Program-made: the position numbers and the translations under genes
The notes under the pieces: model-generated
Seen by the model: only the letters and a program-made list of their open reading frames with translations
Database searches by the model: none
What the model was told of the DNA's origin: nothing
NCBI GenBank assembly: GCA_016125085.1
Contig: WGMM01000016.1
Coordinates: 35,893 to 99,892, forward strand
Direction of reading: 5' to 3'
Origin: a bacterium
Lineage (GTDB): Bacteria > Planctomycetota > Planctomycetia > Isosphaerales > Isosphaeraceae
Length of the DNA stretch: 64,000 nucleotides
Shown: positions 1 to 8,641 of the stretch, one piece after another
Numbering within the stretch: the stretch's first letter is position 1
How the letters are laid out: the number at the start of each line of letters is the position of its first letter

Positions 1-283
1 CCGGCTTCCGACGGAACGATCGGCCGTATCCTTTATTTGCGAATTTTGAGTCGTCTCGACCACGGCGTTCCCTCGCGCGAGTTCGGACCTGTCATTCAGT
101 CATTCATCCGAGGACGGTGGCGGCTCGATACGTTGCGAAGCAAGCTCGTTCTCGTGCGGAGAACTTGAACCACCGGAAAATCAACATCCGGTCCATCGAT
201 TCCCGTCCGAACGGATTCCACTCGAATCCGCCCGAACTGTCAAGCTCAATCGATATTGCGAAAGCCATCTCAGGCCATATTTT

Positions 284-1195
284 TCAGGACTCCGATGAAG
301 TCCGACCTTGCGCTATCCGCTCCGGAGACCGTCTGACCCGATCAGGGAGCCAGATATCGAGCTTTTCGGAAGACAGCGAAACGTCCCTCGGCCGAGGTTC
401 GGGCATCGGCGTTTCGGCTGACAGCGCGGGCCGGATCAGCGATGCGTCGAACCCTGAAGCGATAGCCGACCGACGGATCAATTCGAAGCGAGACATCCGC
501 TCTGGCCCACCCAGATGAATCACGCCGGTTTTGTCCGGGTGTTCCATTGCAAGTTCGCATAGCATTTCGGCAGCTGAGACGTAATCGAGCGGCGTACGGA
601 ATTCGTCGGTGAAAATCGTCCTCGATTCGCCCTTGCGAAATGCGTCCATGCAACCGGACCAGAAACTGGGCTTGCCCGTGAGCGTTGGCCCGAAGAGCAG
701 GGCGATCCGGGCGACCAGTCCGAGCTTCGTCGCAGTGACAAAGCCCTCCGAGCGTGCCTTCGTGCGGCCATATTCCAGCAGCGGCCCCGGCGCGTCGTCT
801 TCCGTCCAGAATGCCTTCGAGCCGTCGAAAACCAAGTCCGTCGATGTGTAAACCATGCGTGAGCCATGGCTTTCGCACCACTGGGCCAGTGTCCGCGTGG
901 CTTCTTCGTTGATGAGGCGGCCCTGTTCCGGATGCTGGCGGACTTCGTCGGCGGCGCTCATCGCGGCGGTGTGGATCACAATATCCGGCCGGATCTCGTC
1001 GAGCCGGCATTGGACCGCCGGTCTGTCCTCAAGCACGACCGGTTCGAGAACGAAACCTTCGAAAGATCCGGCCTTGCGACCGGACCAGGCATGGACTTTC
1101 CGGCAATTGCGGCGGGCGAGTTCACGGAGCGTCCACCGGCCGAGCTGACCGCTGGCCCCGGTGAGAAGGACGACATGACCTTCCGTGCGATTCAT
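284..1195 (-). CDS. RmlD-like sugar-nucleotide reductase (SDR)
   Basis: This 303-residue protein looks like an extended short-chain dehydrogenase of the dTDP-4-dehydrorhamnose reductase (RmlD) type, which reduces a nucleotide-sugar keto group with NAD(P)H in the cytosol. The N-terminus has the Rossmann glycine motif TGASGQLG, and the active site shows a Thr-rich strand (YTSTDLVFDG) followed by the catalytic YGRTK (YxxxK). The ATG at 1195 is preferred over an upstream in-frame TTG at 1201 because a GGGAG element lies about 9 bases before it. No other rhamnose-pathway genes are adjacent, so the substrate is not fixed; RmlD-type proteins also include methionine adenosyltransferase regulatory-like members. 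The family is clear; the exact reaction is inferred. Confidence 0.8.
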   Translation of the reverse strand: MNRTEGHVVLLTGASGQLGRWTLRELARRNCRKVHAWSGRKAGSFEGFVLEPVVLEDRPAVQCRLDEIRPDIVIHTAAMSAADEVRQHPEQGRLINEEATRTLAQWCESHGSRMVYTSTDLVFDGSKAFWTEDDAPGPLLEYGRTKARSEGFVTATKLGLVARIALLFGPTLTGKPSFWSGCMDAFRKGESRTIFTDEFRTPLDYVSAAEMLCELAMEHPDKTGVIHLGGPERMSRFELIRRSAIASGFDASLIRPALSAETPMPEPRPRDVSLSSEKLDIWLPDRVRRSPERIAQGRTSSES

Positions 1196-1349
1196 GGACA
1201 ACGGCTCCCGATTCCGCTAGATTCGAAGGCTCGATGAGATCCGATCGGCCGGTTCGGCCCGGAAGAAACTGATCCTCCGGCGCAATTCTTGCCGATGAAA
1301 TGCTTTGTGCCTGAACGAAGGATCTCAGGATAACCTGCCGAGGATCGAC

Positions 1350-2267
1350 ATGGAAAGCCGCGAAGTGTTTCTGGACGAAGTCGTCATCGACGAGCGGCTC
1401 AACCTGCGCGACCGCCTGGATCAGGACGCCATCGAACGCTACGAGGAAGTTCTCCGGCGTCTGCCGCCGCTGACTCTCTTCGACATCGAAGACCAGCTCA
1501 CGCTCGTCGACGGCTTCCACCGCTTTGCCGCCGCCACCAACAAGGGGCTCAACAAGCTCCCGGCCGAAATTCACACGGGCACCTACACGGAAGCCCTCGA
1601 TTTCGCGGCCGGGGCGAACCTGTGGCACGGCGTGCCGCCCAGCCGGGCCGAACGGCGGCGGATGGTCGAAATCAAGCTGAAGCTGCACCATGAGATGTCG
1701 GACCGAAACCTGAGCGAACAGCTCAGCGTCTCGCGCGAATTCATCGCCAAAGTCCGCAAGGCCTTGATCGACGCTCAGGAGATTCCGTCCGCCACGACCC
1801 GCATGGGTGCCGACGGCAAGCTTTACCCGATCGGCCTGGCCAAGGACGAAGCCAACGAACGCACCCCCGGCAGGGGCGAAAACGCCGGCGAAGATGTCGC
1901 CAGCATCGACGAAACCGGTGGCAAGTCCGGTGCCCGCCGCGCCGCCTGGGAACATGCCGACGACCCGCTGCCCGAACCGCCCGCGGCCGAAGCGGGCTTT
2001 TCCGAAGCTCGCGACGCCGCCCTGGGCCCATCCGCCCGGGCCCCCGAGTTTCTCCGCGAAGTGCCTGCCGCAGGTGCCCCGGGCCGGAATCCGGTCGACG
2101 ACACCCTCGACGCCGTCACCCACACGATCGAGGACATCCTCGGCTGGCTGACCGACGAGGACTTCGCCGCAGGCTACCCTGGCGCGTCGCGGCATGCCCG
2201 CGAGCGGTTCCAGCAGGCCGTCCTGCTCTTGTCCAAAACCGCCGAGCGGCTGCATACTCGGCGTTGA
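1350..2267 (+). CDS. ParB-like nuclease-domain protein
   Basis: A 305-residue protein whose first ~100 residues match the ParB/sulfiredoxin fold: an opening strand (VFLDEVVIDERLNLR), a helix, then LTLVDGFHRFAAA, which corresponds to the conserved G-x-H-R segment of ParB N-terminal domains. Residues ~125-150 form a helix-turn-helix-like stretch (NLSEQLSVSREFIAKVRKA) typical of ParB DNA-binding regions. The C-terminal half is Ala/Pro/Glu-rich and low in complexity. The ATG at 1350 is preferred; an upstream in-frame extension lacks family features. There is no parA next to it, so it is unlikely to be the chromosome-segregation ParB. It lies 64 bases before rarA on the same strand, but a joint role is unproven. 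Confidence 0.75.
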   Translation: MESREVFLDEVVIDERLNLRDRLDQDAIERYEEVLRRLPPLTLFDIEDQLTLVDGFHRFAAATNKGLNKLPAEIHTGTYTEALDFAAGANLWHGVPPSRAERRRMVEIKLKLHHEMSDRNLSEQLSVSREFIAKVRKALIDAQEIPSATTRMGADGKLYPIGLAKDEANERTPGRGENAGEDVASIDETGGKSGARRAAWEHADDPLPEPPAAEAGFSEARDAALGPSARAPEFLREVPAAGAPGRNPVDDTLDAVTHTIEDILGWLTDEDFAAGYPGASRHARERFQQAVLLLSKTAERLHTRR

Positions 2268-2331
2268 ATTCGTCGGCCCGAACACAGGGCCTTCACCTCC
2301 TGAAGCTTCTCTTCCCTGATTCGACACCCTG

Positions 2332-3675
2332 ATGGCCAGACCCAGCGGACGAGACCGCTTCGAAACGCCTGACCTGTTCGGTTCCGAACCTGAACCGCCG
2401 TCGAGCGATGATGCGTTCGGCGTATCCGATTCAGGCGGAACGACTTCAGCCAGTCTCGCACCACTGGCCGAACGAATGCGGCCCCGCACGCTCGACGAAT
2501 ACGCCGGTCAGCAGCATCTGATCGGCCCAGGCAAGGCACTCAGGCGGGTGGTCGAAGGGCGCGGGCCGTTGCCTTCGCTGATCTTCTGGGGCCCGCCGGG
2601 TACCGGCAAAACGACGCTCGGGCGCTTGCTCGCAACGTCCGTCGGGGCCGATTTCGTGCCCATCTCGGCCGTGATGGCGGGCGTGAAGGAACTGCGGGAA
2701 GTTCTGACCGAAGCCCGCAAAGCCAAAGCCCGGGGCCTGCGGACGATCCTGTTCGTCGACGAAATCCACCGCTTCAACAAAGCCCAGCAGGACGCCCTGC
2801 TGCCCGCAGTCGAAGACGGCACCGTCACGCTCATCGGCGCCACGACCGAAAACCCTTCGTTCGAAGTCAACGCGGCGCTGCTCTCCCGGGCCCGCGTGCT
2901 CGTGCTTCAGCCCCTTTCGGTCGACGACATCCGAAACCTGCTCGAGCGGGCGATCAATGACGTCGATCGCGGCATGGCCGGCTGGAACGCGACCATCGAC
3001 CCCGCCGTGCTCGACTGGTTCGCGGCCCAGGCCGGCGGCGACGCCCGTGTGGCCCTGACGGCACTCGAAGGGGCCATTCAGGCCGCTGAGCCCGACAAAA
3101 CTGGCCAGCGGCAGATCACGGACGACCTGCTCAAGGAATGTCTCGGCCGGGCAAGGTTCGCCTACGACCGCCAGGGCGAAGCCCATTACGACCTCGCCTC
3201 GGCCCTGATCAAGAGCATCCGCAACAGCGACGCCGACGCCGGTCTTTATTGGCTGGCCCGGCTGATCGAAGGCGGGGCCGATCCGATGTTCATCGCCCGC
3301 CGGCTTTGCATCCTGGCTTCTGAGGACATCGGCATGGCCGACCCGGCGGCCATCGTGCAGGCCTCGGCAGCAGCCGACATCGTGCACAAGATCGGCTTTC
3401 CGGAAGGGCTTTATCCCCTTTCGCAGGCCGTGGTCTATCTGGCGACGGCCCCGAAGTCGAACGCCATCAAACGGGCCTATCACGCCGCGGCAGACGACGC
3501 CCGTGAAACGGCCCGCGAGCCGGTGCCCATGCACCTGCGCAACGCCCCGACGAACCTGATGAAAACGCTTGGCCACGGCTTAGGTTACCGCTACGTGCAC
3601 GACGACCCGGCCGCAAAAGAAGAAATGCCCTGCCTGCCGGAGAACTTGGCAGAGCGGAAGTACTGGAAGCCATGA
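2332..3675 (+). CDS. rarA: Replication-associated recombination protein A (RarA/MgsA) ATPase
   Basis: This 447-residue AAA+ ATPase matches RarA/MgsA (the WRNIP1 family), which acts at stalled replication forks in the cytoplasm. Walker A is GPPGTGKTT at residues 87-95 and Walker B is [10 protein letters not shown], followed by the sensor region [13 protein letters not shown] and the RarA-type sequence [13 protein letters not shown]. The C-terminal tetramerisation domain is present ([20 protein letters not shown], then [10 protein letters not shown]). Length is normal for the family. The N-terminal extension of about 40 residues contains TPDLFG, which could be a sliding-clamp-binding LF motif (inference). 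It follows the ParB-like gene by 64 bases and converges on the next gene. Confidence 0.95.
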   Translation: MARPSGRDRFETPDLFGSEPEPPSSDDAFGVSDSGGTTSASLAPLAERMRPRTLDEYAGQQHLIGPGKALRRVVEGRGPLPSLIFWGPPGTGKTTLGRLLATSVGADFVPISAVMAGVKELREVLTEARKAKARGLRTILFVDEIHRFNKAQQDALLPAVEDGTVTLIGATTENPSFEVNAALLSRARVLVLQPLSVDDIRNLLERAINDVDRGMAGWNATIDPAVLDWFAAQAGGDARVALTALEGAIQAAEPDKTGQRQITDDLLKECLGRARFAYDRQGEAHYDLASALIKSIRNSDADAGLYWLARLIEGGADPMFIARRLCILASEDIGMADPAAIVQASAAADIVHKIGFPEGLYPLSQAVVYLATAPKSNAIKRAYHAAADDARETAREPVPMHLRNAPTNLMKTLGHGLGYRYVHDDPAAKEEMPCLPENLAERKYWKP

Positions 3676-3759
3676 GGGCCTCGGTCGATGCCGTGTCGAA
3701 TTCCCAAAATGACGAAAATCTCTTAAAGCCTATCTCCCGAAATAATCGACTTCGATCGA

Positions 3760-4710
3760 TCACGACCCCCTGCTTTCCGAAGCCTCGATCGTGCGGGCAA
3801 TGGCTTCTTTCAGGCTCATCGGGCGAAACGGAAACACGCTCAGGGCTTTCCTGTCACGCACCACGGTCGGGTTCTTGAGGCCTTCGATCAGGTGCCGGCC
3901 GACTTCGAAAGCCGCGGGTTTCACGAGCGTCAGCCAAAGGCTCGAAAGATAGGGCGTCAGCACGGGCACGTAAATCAGCCACCGCCGCAGGCCTTTCTGG
4001 CGTGCATATTCCTGAATGATGCCGCCGTAGGTCGTGATATCCTCGCAGCCGATTTCGAAGGTGCGGCTTTCGCCCGGTGGTAAGTCCAGGGCTGCCAGAA
4101 GGTAACGGAGCACGTCGTCCACGGCGATCGGTTGAGTCGGTGTTTTGAGCCACAGCGGGCACAGCATGACGGGCAGCCGTTCGGTCAGCGTTTTCACGAG
4201 GTCGAACGACAGACTGCCCGCCCCAATGACGAGCGAGGCCCGAAATTCGATCGTCTCCACTCCCGAGTCACGAAAGATCTGCCCGACTTCATGGCGGCTG
4301 CGCAAGTGGGGCGAAAGCCCGGCCGCTTCGTCGTCGCCGAGTCCGCCAAGGTAAATGATCCTGCGCACTCCGGCCATTCTGGCGGCTTCGGCGAAATTCA
4401 CGGCCGCCTGGCGATCTTCCTTCTCGAAATCTTTCGAGCCGGACATCAGGTGAACGAGATAATAGGCCGTGTGAACGCCGGCCAGGGCATGGTCCAGGGA
4501 AGGGCGGTCGAGCACGTCGCCCTGGACGACTTCGGTGGACGAATTCACCTGCCCGGCGACGGCTTCAGGCTTGCGGGCCAGGCATCGCAATTTGAGCGGC
4601 AGGCTTTCGAGCATCGGCAGCAGCCGGCCGCCCACGTAGCCGCTGCAACCCGTCAGGAGCACGAGCCGATTCTGCTGGGTCGAAGCGTCAGCCTGTGGGT
4701 GATTCGGCAT
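3760..4710 (-). CDS. NmrA/YbjT-like NAD(P)-binding protein
   Basis: A 316-residue atypical short-chain dehydrogenase of the NmrA/YbjT group. The Rossmann motif TGCSGYVGGRL lies at residues ~18-28 and is followed by a dinucleotide-binding Arg (LRCLARKPE) and the NmrA-like VVQGDVLDRPSLDHAL. The segment AYYLVHLMSG is typical of YbjT-type proteins that act on or bind quinones and NAD(P)H. A hydrophobic stretch near the C-terminus (LIYVPVLTPYLSSLWL) may touch the membrane. The next gene, transcribed divergently from 4834, is a DUF1990 protein. Family assignment is good; the substrate is unknown. Confidence 0.8.
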   Translation of the reverse strand: MPNHPQADASTQQNRLVLLTGCSGYVGGRLLPMLESLPLKLRCLARKPEAVAGQVNSSTEVVQGDVLDRPSLDHALAGVHTAYYLVHLMSGSKDFEKEDRQAAVNFAEAARMAGVRRIIYLGGLGDDEAAGLSPHLRSRHEVGQIFRDSGVETIEFRASLVIGAGSLSFDLVKTLTERLPVMLCPLWLKTPTQPIAVDDVLRYLLAALDLPPGESRTFEIGCEDITTYGGIIQEYARQKGLRRWLIYVPVLTPYLSSLWLTLVKPAAFEVGRHLIEGLKNPTVVRDRKALSVFPFRPMSLKEAIARTIEASESRGS

Positions 4711-4833
4711 CGTGACCTCTGAATTCGATTCGCATTCGGTACCCGGATTGCCTGCTGTCTACTCTATCTCTGCTACGATGGGGAAGGATAGTGCCGAAGC
4801 GGCCTTTGGCGTCCGATTTCGATGGAGGATTCG

Positions 4834-5442
4834 ATGCTCCTGATCCGCAAGCCTTCCGACGCGTTCATCCAGCGCTTTCTGGAGGAACAGAGTCGGCTCG
4901 GCTTCAGTTACGATGCCGTCGGGGCCACCTTCGGTGAGGTGCCGCCGGGCTTCGACGTGGACCGTACCCGGATCAGGCTGGGCGAAGGTGAGGCCGCATT
5001 CCAGGCCGCGAAAGTGGCCCTTGCGCGTTGGGATCAATTCCGGCTGGGCTGGGTGGGCACGCGTCCTGAGGGCGTGCCGATCGAGCGAGGTGCGGTCGTC
5101 GCGGTTCTGGCACGCGCCATCAATTTGTGGTGGCTCAATGCCTGCCGCATCGTCGATACCGTGGACGAATCGGGCGAATTCTTTCGATTCGGCTTCGCTT
5201 ACGGCACCCTGCCCGAACATGCCGAAATGGGTGAGGAGCGATTTCTGATCGAGTGGAACCGGGCGGACGACAGCGTCTGGTTCGACATTCTGGCATTCTC
5301 ACGCCCGAAGCACCCGCTGGTGCGGCTGGGATATCCGGTGGTGCGGCGCACGCAAAAGCGTTTCGGCCGAGAGGCTTGCGCCGCGATGCTGCGAAGCGTG
5401 CGGCGAATCGGCCCCCCGGCCAGCTTGAGTTCTGAAGCCTGA
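4834..5442 (+). CDS. DUF1990 family protein
   Basis: A 202-residue protein with the DUF1990 layout: an N-terminal segment LGFSYDAVGAT, a central FRLGWVGT, and a C-terminal part in which GEERFLIEWNR is followed by FSRPKHPLVRLGYPVVRRTQ. Function is not known for the family. The start is set at 4834 because GGAGG stands five bases before this ATG; an in-frame ATG at 4822 would place the ribosome-binding site inside the gene. It lies divergently from the NmrA-like gene, about 120 bases away. No signal peptide or membrane helix is evident. Confidence 0.8.
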   Translation: MLLIRKPSDAFIQRFLEEQSRLGFSYDAVGATFGEVPPGFDVDRTRIRLGEGEAAFQAAKVALARWDQFRLGWVGTRPEGVPIERGAVVAVLARAINLWWLNACRIVDTVDESGEFFRFGFAYGTLPEHAEMGEERFLIEWNRADDSVWFDILAFSRPKHPLVRLGYPVVRRTQKRFGREACAAMLRSVRRIGPPASLSSEA

Positions 5443-5451
5443 TACCGTGGT

Positions 5452-6135
5452 TCAGGATACGTCGATTCTCTTCCGCCGCCGCATCCGATAACCCGCTCCC
5501 AGAGCCCCGGCGATCAGGAGCGATACGATCGAAGCCGGTTCGGGAACGGGATTGGCCGTGAGGGTGACGTTGTCGATCGTCACCGTTTCCCGGTTCGTCG
5601 GGCCTCGAAATCCGTTGTCGACATGCTCGAATCGGATCCTCAAGCTCGTGACGTCCGCGAGAATGGCGTCCCAGTTCCCGCTCGAGACCGTCCAGGCACT
5701 TTGCTGAAAAGGAACGACTATGGAATTCCAAAGCGTGCTTTCCGGCGGGATCGTACCGAGCCAGAAAGCCTGGCCCCCAGGACCTGACAGGCGAACTTCG
5801 AGCGGCACGATGCCGTTGTTCTGACTGCCGATCTGAACCAGTCGATGATCGTAAGAAATCGTACCTGTTTCGTTCATTGCCCCCAAATTACCGAGAAATG
5901 GGGCAGGGGCGTCGAACCAGGTCTCGCCCGAAGAACCGTCGACGAATTGGGCAAATCCTCCCGGGTTACCGCCCGCCGCTTGCCATTTCACTTCGGCAGG
6001 CGTGTTCGAAGTCCAGCCTTCGAGACCTTGGTCGAAGCCGCTGAAAGCGACGATTCCCGCATGAGCCTGGGGAATTCCGGAGAATCCCGCGACTGTCATA
6101 GCCAGAGCAATAATCGGATACGTACGAAAACTCAT
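5452..6135 (-). CDS. PEP-CTERM sorting-domain exported protein
   Basis: A 227-residue secreted protein. Residues 1-26 form a signal peptide ending in QAHAG. The body is beta-rich, with a likely carbohydrate-binding or jelly-roll fold (GLEGWTSNTPAEVKWQ, then VTIDNVTLTANP). The C-terminus is a classic PEP-CTERM sorting signal: VPEPAS, a hydrophobic helix (IVSLLIAGALGAGY) and an Arg-rich end (RMRRRKR). Such proteins are anchored and processed by an exosortase system, which is not encoded in this window. GGAGGT lies just before the ATG. Its stop is 9 bases from the stop of the convergent DUF1990 gene. Confidence 0.85.
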   Translation of the reverse strand: MSFRTYPIIALAMTVAGFSGIPQAHAGIVAFSGFDQGLEGWTSNTPAEVKWQAAGGNPGGFAQFVDGSSGETWFDAPAPFLGNLGAMNETGTISYDHRLVQIGSQNNGIVPLEVRLSGPGGQAFWLGTIPPESTLWNSIVVPFQQSAWTVSSGNWDAILADVTSLRIRFEHVDNGFRGPTNRETVTIDNVTLTANPVPEPASIVSLLIAGALGAGYRMRRRKRIDVS

Positions 6136-6455
6136 GTTGAGTACCTCCGTTGAGAAATGTTCGCATTCGTACGCAAATGCCTATCGAAGGGGCGTAACAC
6201 GAAAAAATCATGATCAGCGAAAATGGCCCGGAGAATTCTTGTCCTGAATTTATGCAAACTTTTATATGATAGGTTCTTGTGTTGAATTATCCTCTCGATT
6301 TCATGAGGCGTTCGTCACGATCCGGAATCCGGAACATCGAACCCTTCCAGACCCTTTTTGACGGCGGGAATCGTCTGCGTATAAATTGGGAAGTGAATCG
6401 AATACGGTTCGAGCGGATGAGACGCGAACTCAGGCATTCGGAATCCGGCAGATCC
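6136..6455. other. Divergent intergenic region
   Basis: This spacer separates the PEP-CTERM gene (leftward) from the solute-binding lipoprotein (rightward). It is AT-richer than its surroundings around 6240-6290 and holds a good -10-like TATGAT at 6265-6270, without a convincing -35. An open frame runs upstream of the lipoprotein start from a GTG at 6279, but its product lacks any signal or family feature, so I treat it as leader sequence. Confidence 0.4.
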
Positions 6456-8015
6456 ATGACGACAAGCACGATGTCGAACGTTCCGAAACTTCTGAAAAGA
6501 TTCGGCTTATCGCCGGTCCATTCACGAACGTCCGCTTTTCTGATCTGCGCTGGTCTGGCGACCACCTTCCTCCACGGCTGCGGCCAGGGGGCTTCGGAAC
6601 GGCCGGCATTTCCGCCCGCCGGATCTTCTGAGTCCGAAGCTGGCAAGACGGTCTTCCCCGGCGTCACTCTCAAGGTCGCCAGTCCCGAAGACCCCGCCCT
6701 CGGGGCCGTTACGGCCGATCTTGTCGGCGAATGGCGGGCTTCGCGCCAGGCTGAGGTCGAAGTCGTCGAACTGCCGAAACCGGCGGACGGCAAGCTGGCG
6801 GATATCCCGGCCGATATTGACGTCCTGCTCGTCCGTGGCGACCGACTGGGTGAATTGGTTGACAGGGACATGATCGAAAAACTGGGCGATCTCGACGCCG
6901 ACTGGGCCACGCGGCCGCCGGCCTTCGAAGAAACCGTCAGCCGCTATGGGCCGGACCGCTACGCCGTGCCGATCGGAACGAGCGCCCTGGTGCTGGCGTA
7001 TCGAGAAGACGCATTCGCTTCGCCCGAAACGAAAGCCGAGCTGGAAAAAGCCGGAGTGAACTTTCCTCCTGCGACTTGGGACGAATTCGACAAGCTCGTC
7101 GCACTGCTGGCCGCCCGATCGCCCCAGCCGATCGCCGTGCCCACGTTGAGAGGCCCGAACGACGACCTGCCGCTGGATATCCTGCTGGCCCGGGCCACGG
7201 CCGCCGGCAAGCATCGCGATTATTTCTCCTTCCTCATGGGTCTGGACGAAGCCACGCCCCGGATCGCCACTCCGCCGTTCGCGGAATCGCTCGCGAAGAT
7301 CGTGAAATGGCGTGGCAAACCGGGCGAAAAAGTCTCGCCCGACGACGCCCGAGCCGCCTTCCGCCAGGGTCAGGCCAGCCTGCTGATCGACTACGCCGAG
7401 AACGCCCCGGCCTGGTCCGAAACCGGCGGCACCGCGAAGATCGGTGTGGCACCGCTGCCGGGTGCGACGCTCGTCTTCGATCCCGACCGGCGCGAATACG
7501 TGAAAACCTCGCCACCGAACCTTTCTGCCTGGCTCCCCCGGGGCGGTGGTTATGTGGCCGTGCTCAACAAAGGCCGGTCGGGCAAACAGGCAGAGGCGGC
7601 GCGTGACTTCCTGAAATACATCGCCGGCGACGCCACCGCCCCGCAATGGGCGGCCGATAGCCGGATGCGGATGCTCCCTACCCGCGATGCCGTGCTTGCC
7701 CAGGGGTTCGTCGATCCCCGATTCGCCCCGAAAGTCAATGGCGGGGCCTGGGGCGAAGCCATCCTGAAACAGATCGGCAGCCCGAATTATGTCGTGGGCC
7801 TGCGCGTGCCCGACGCACGCACGCTCCTCGATTCCGTCGGTAAGGCAGTCGAAGCCGCTTTTCAGGGCTCACCCGCCGAAAAAACGCTGGCCGAAGCCGA
7901 CGAAGCCTGGAAGAAAACCGTCGCTGCCTACGGCCCTCTGCGTATGAAGTGGCATTACGGCCGGAGCCTCGTCAAACCGCTGACCGATTCTGAAGCACCG
8001 CCGCCTGGCAAGTGA
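6456..8015 (+). CDS. Extracellular solute-binding lipoprotein
   Basis: A 519-residue lipoprotein resembling ABC-type extracellular solute-binding proteins for sugars or similar ligands. The signal peptide ends in the lipobox LHGC, with the lipidated Cys at residue 42 from the ATG at 6456. The periplasmic-binding fold is suggested by DIDVLLVRGDRLGELVDR, by YAVPIGTSALVLAYREDAF and by a C-terminal region (AARDFLKYIAGDATAPQWA) typical of cluster-1 binding proteins. An in-frame ATG at 6471 is an alternative start; an upstream extension to 6279 would bury the signal peptide. No permease or ATPase gene is adjacent, so it is an orphan receptor or its transporter lies elsewhere. The downstream gene follows after 10 bases. 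Confidence 0.8.
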   Translation: MTTSTMSNVPKLLKRFGLSPVHSRTSAFLICAGLATTFLHGCGQGASERPAFPPAGSSESEAGKTVFPGVTLKVASPEDPALGAVTADLVGEWRASRQAEVEVVELPKPADGKLADIPADIDVLLVRGDRLGELVDRDMIEKLGDLDADWATRPPAFEETVSRYGPDRYAVPIGTSALVLAYREDAFASPETKAELEKAGVNFPPATWDEFDKLVALLAARSPQPIAVPTLRGPNDDLPLDILLARATAAGKHRDYFSFLMGLDEATPRIATPPFAESLAKIVKWRGKPGEKVSPDDARAAFRQGQASLLIDYAENAPAWSETGGTAKIGVAPLPGATLVFDPDRREYVKTSPPNLSAWLPRGGGYVAVLNKGRSGKQAEAARDFLKYIAGDATAPQWAADSRMRMLPTRDAVLAQGFVDPRFAPKVNGGAWGEAILKQIGSPNYVVGLRVPDARTLLDSVGKAVEAAFQGSPAEKTLAEADEAWKKTVAAYGPLRMKWHYGRSLVKPLTDSEAPPPGK

Positions 8016-8025
8016 GGTTCTCGCC

Positions 8026-8613
8026 GTGGCGAACGATTCGGACGATCACGAGGCCTTTTCCTCGGTCCGCAGCACCGAAGCCGAGATCAAGCAAGTGCTC
8101 GGTATGTTCGACACGCCCGCCTTCGCACGGCGCGGCCGGGAAGTCGAATGGGTCGTGCGGCACACGCTGACCCTGTGCGAACGCCGCCGCAAAGAAATGC
8201 TGGACATGGTTCAGTGCCGCCTGCGCATGTGGGCCAACGTCGCGAGCGGCCCCGGCGACTGGCCGCTGGCCTTCGCCGAGCCGATTGACCACCTGTGGGA
8301 ACTCACCTGCGCCGAACCGCCGCGCTGGAAGGCCAGCAAACCGCCTTCGGCCAAAACCGCCATGAACTGCGCAGCCGGGCTGTGCCAGAGCATCGAACGA
8401 TTCAACGACCGCTGGCGACGCTTCGCGAGTGAGCTGAAGGCCGACGCCATCAACCACCAGATCGACCGGTTCAATAAATATTACGTGCTGGAGAAAGAGT
8501 GCATCGTCGGTTCGTCGCGGCTGGCCGCGCGGCTGTTCGTGCCCCAGCCACGTATCGAGCCCGCATGGCTGCTGGAGCAATTGCCGATTCTGCCGGTGCC
8601 GCGGCTCAGGTAG
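8026..8613 (+). CDS. Conserved hypothetical protein
   Basis: A 195-residue soluble protein I do not recognise. It begins with GTG at 8026, ten bases after the lipoprotein stop and with GAGG upstream, so it is probably co-transcribed with the solute-binding gene. It is rich in Arg, Trp and Cys, has no signal peptide or membrane helix, and is predicted mostly helical (EIKQVLGMFDTPAFARRG, then WVVRHTLTLCERRRKEML). It converges on the surface lipase gene. No function is assigned. Confidence 0.6.
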   Translation: MANDSDDHEAFSSVRSTEAEIKQVLGMFDTPAFARRGREVEWVVRHTLTLCERRRKEMLDMVQCRLRMWANVASGPGDWPLAFAEPIDHLWELTCAEPPRWKASKPPSAKTAMNCAAGLCQSIERFNDRWRRFASELKADAINHQIDRFNKYYVLEKECIVGSSRLAARLFVPQPRIEPAWLLEQLPILPVPRLR

Positions 8614-8641
8614 ATCTGTTGATCGACTGCCCGCACGGGCA

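Noticed and set aside
117..518. A 133-residue rightward frame at the left end
   Set aside because: It overlaps the RmlD-like gene on the other strand, has unusual codon use and no family or signal features.
2446..3576. Long reverse-strand frames inside rarA and other genes
   Set aside because: These are typical antisense frames of high-GC coding sequence and show no domains.
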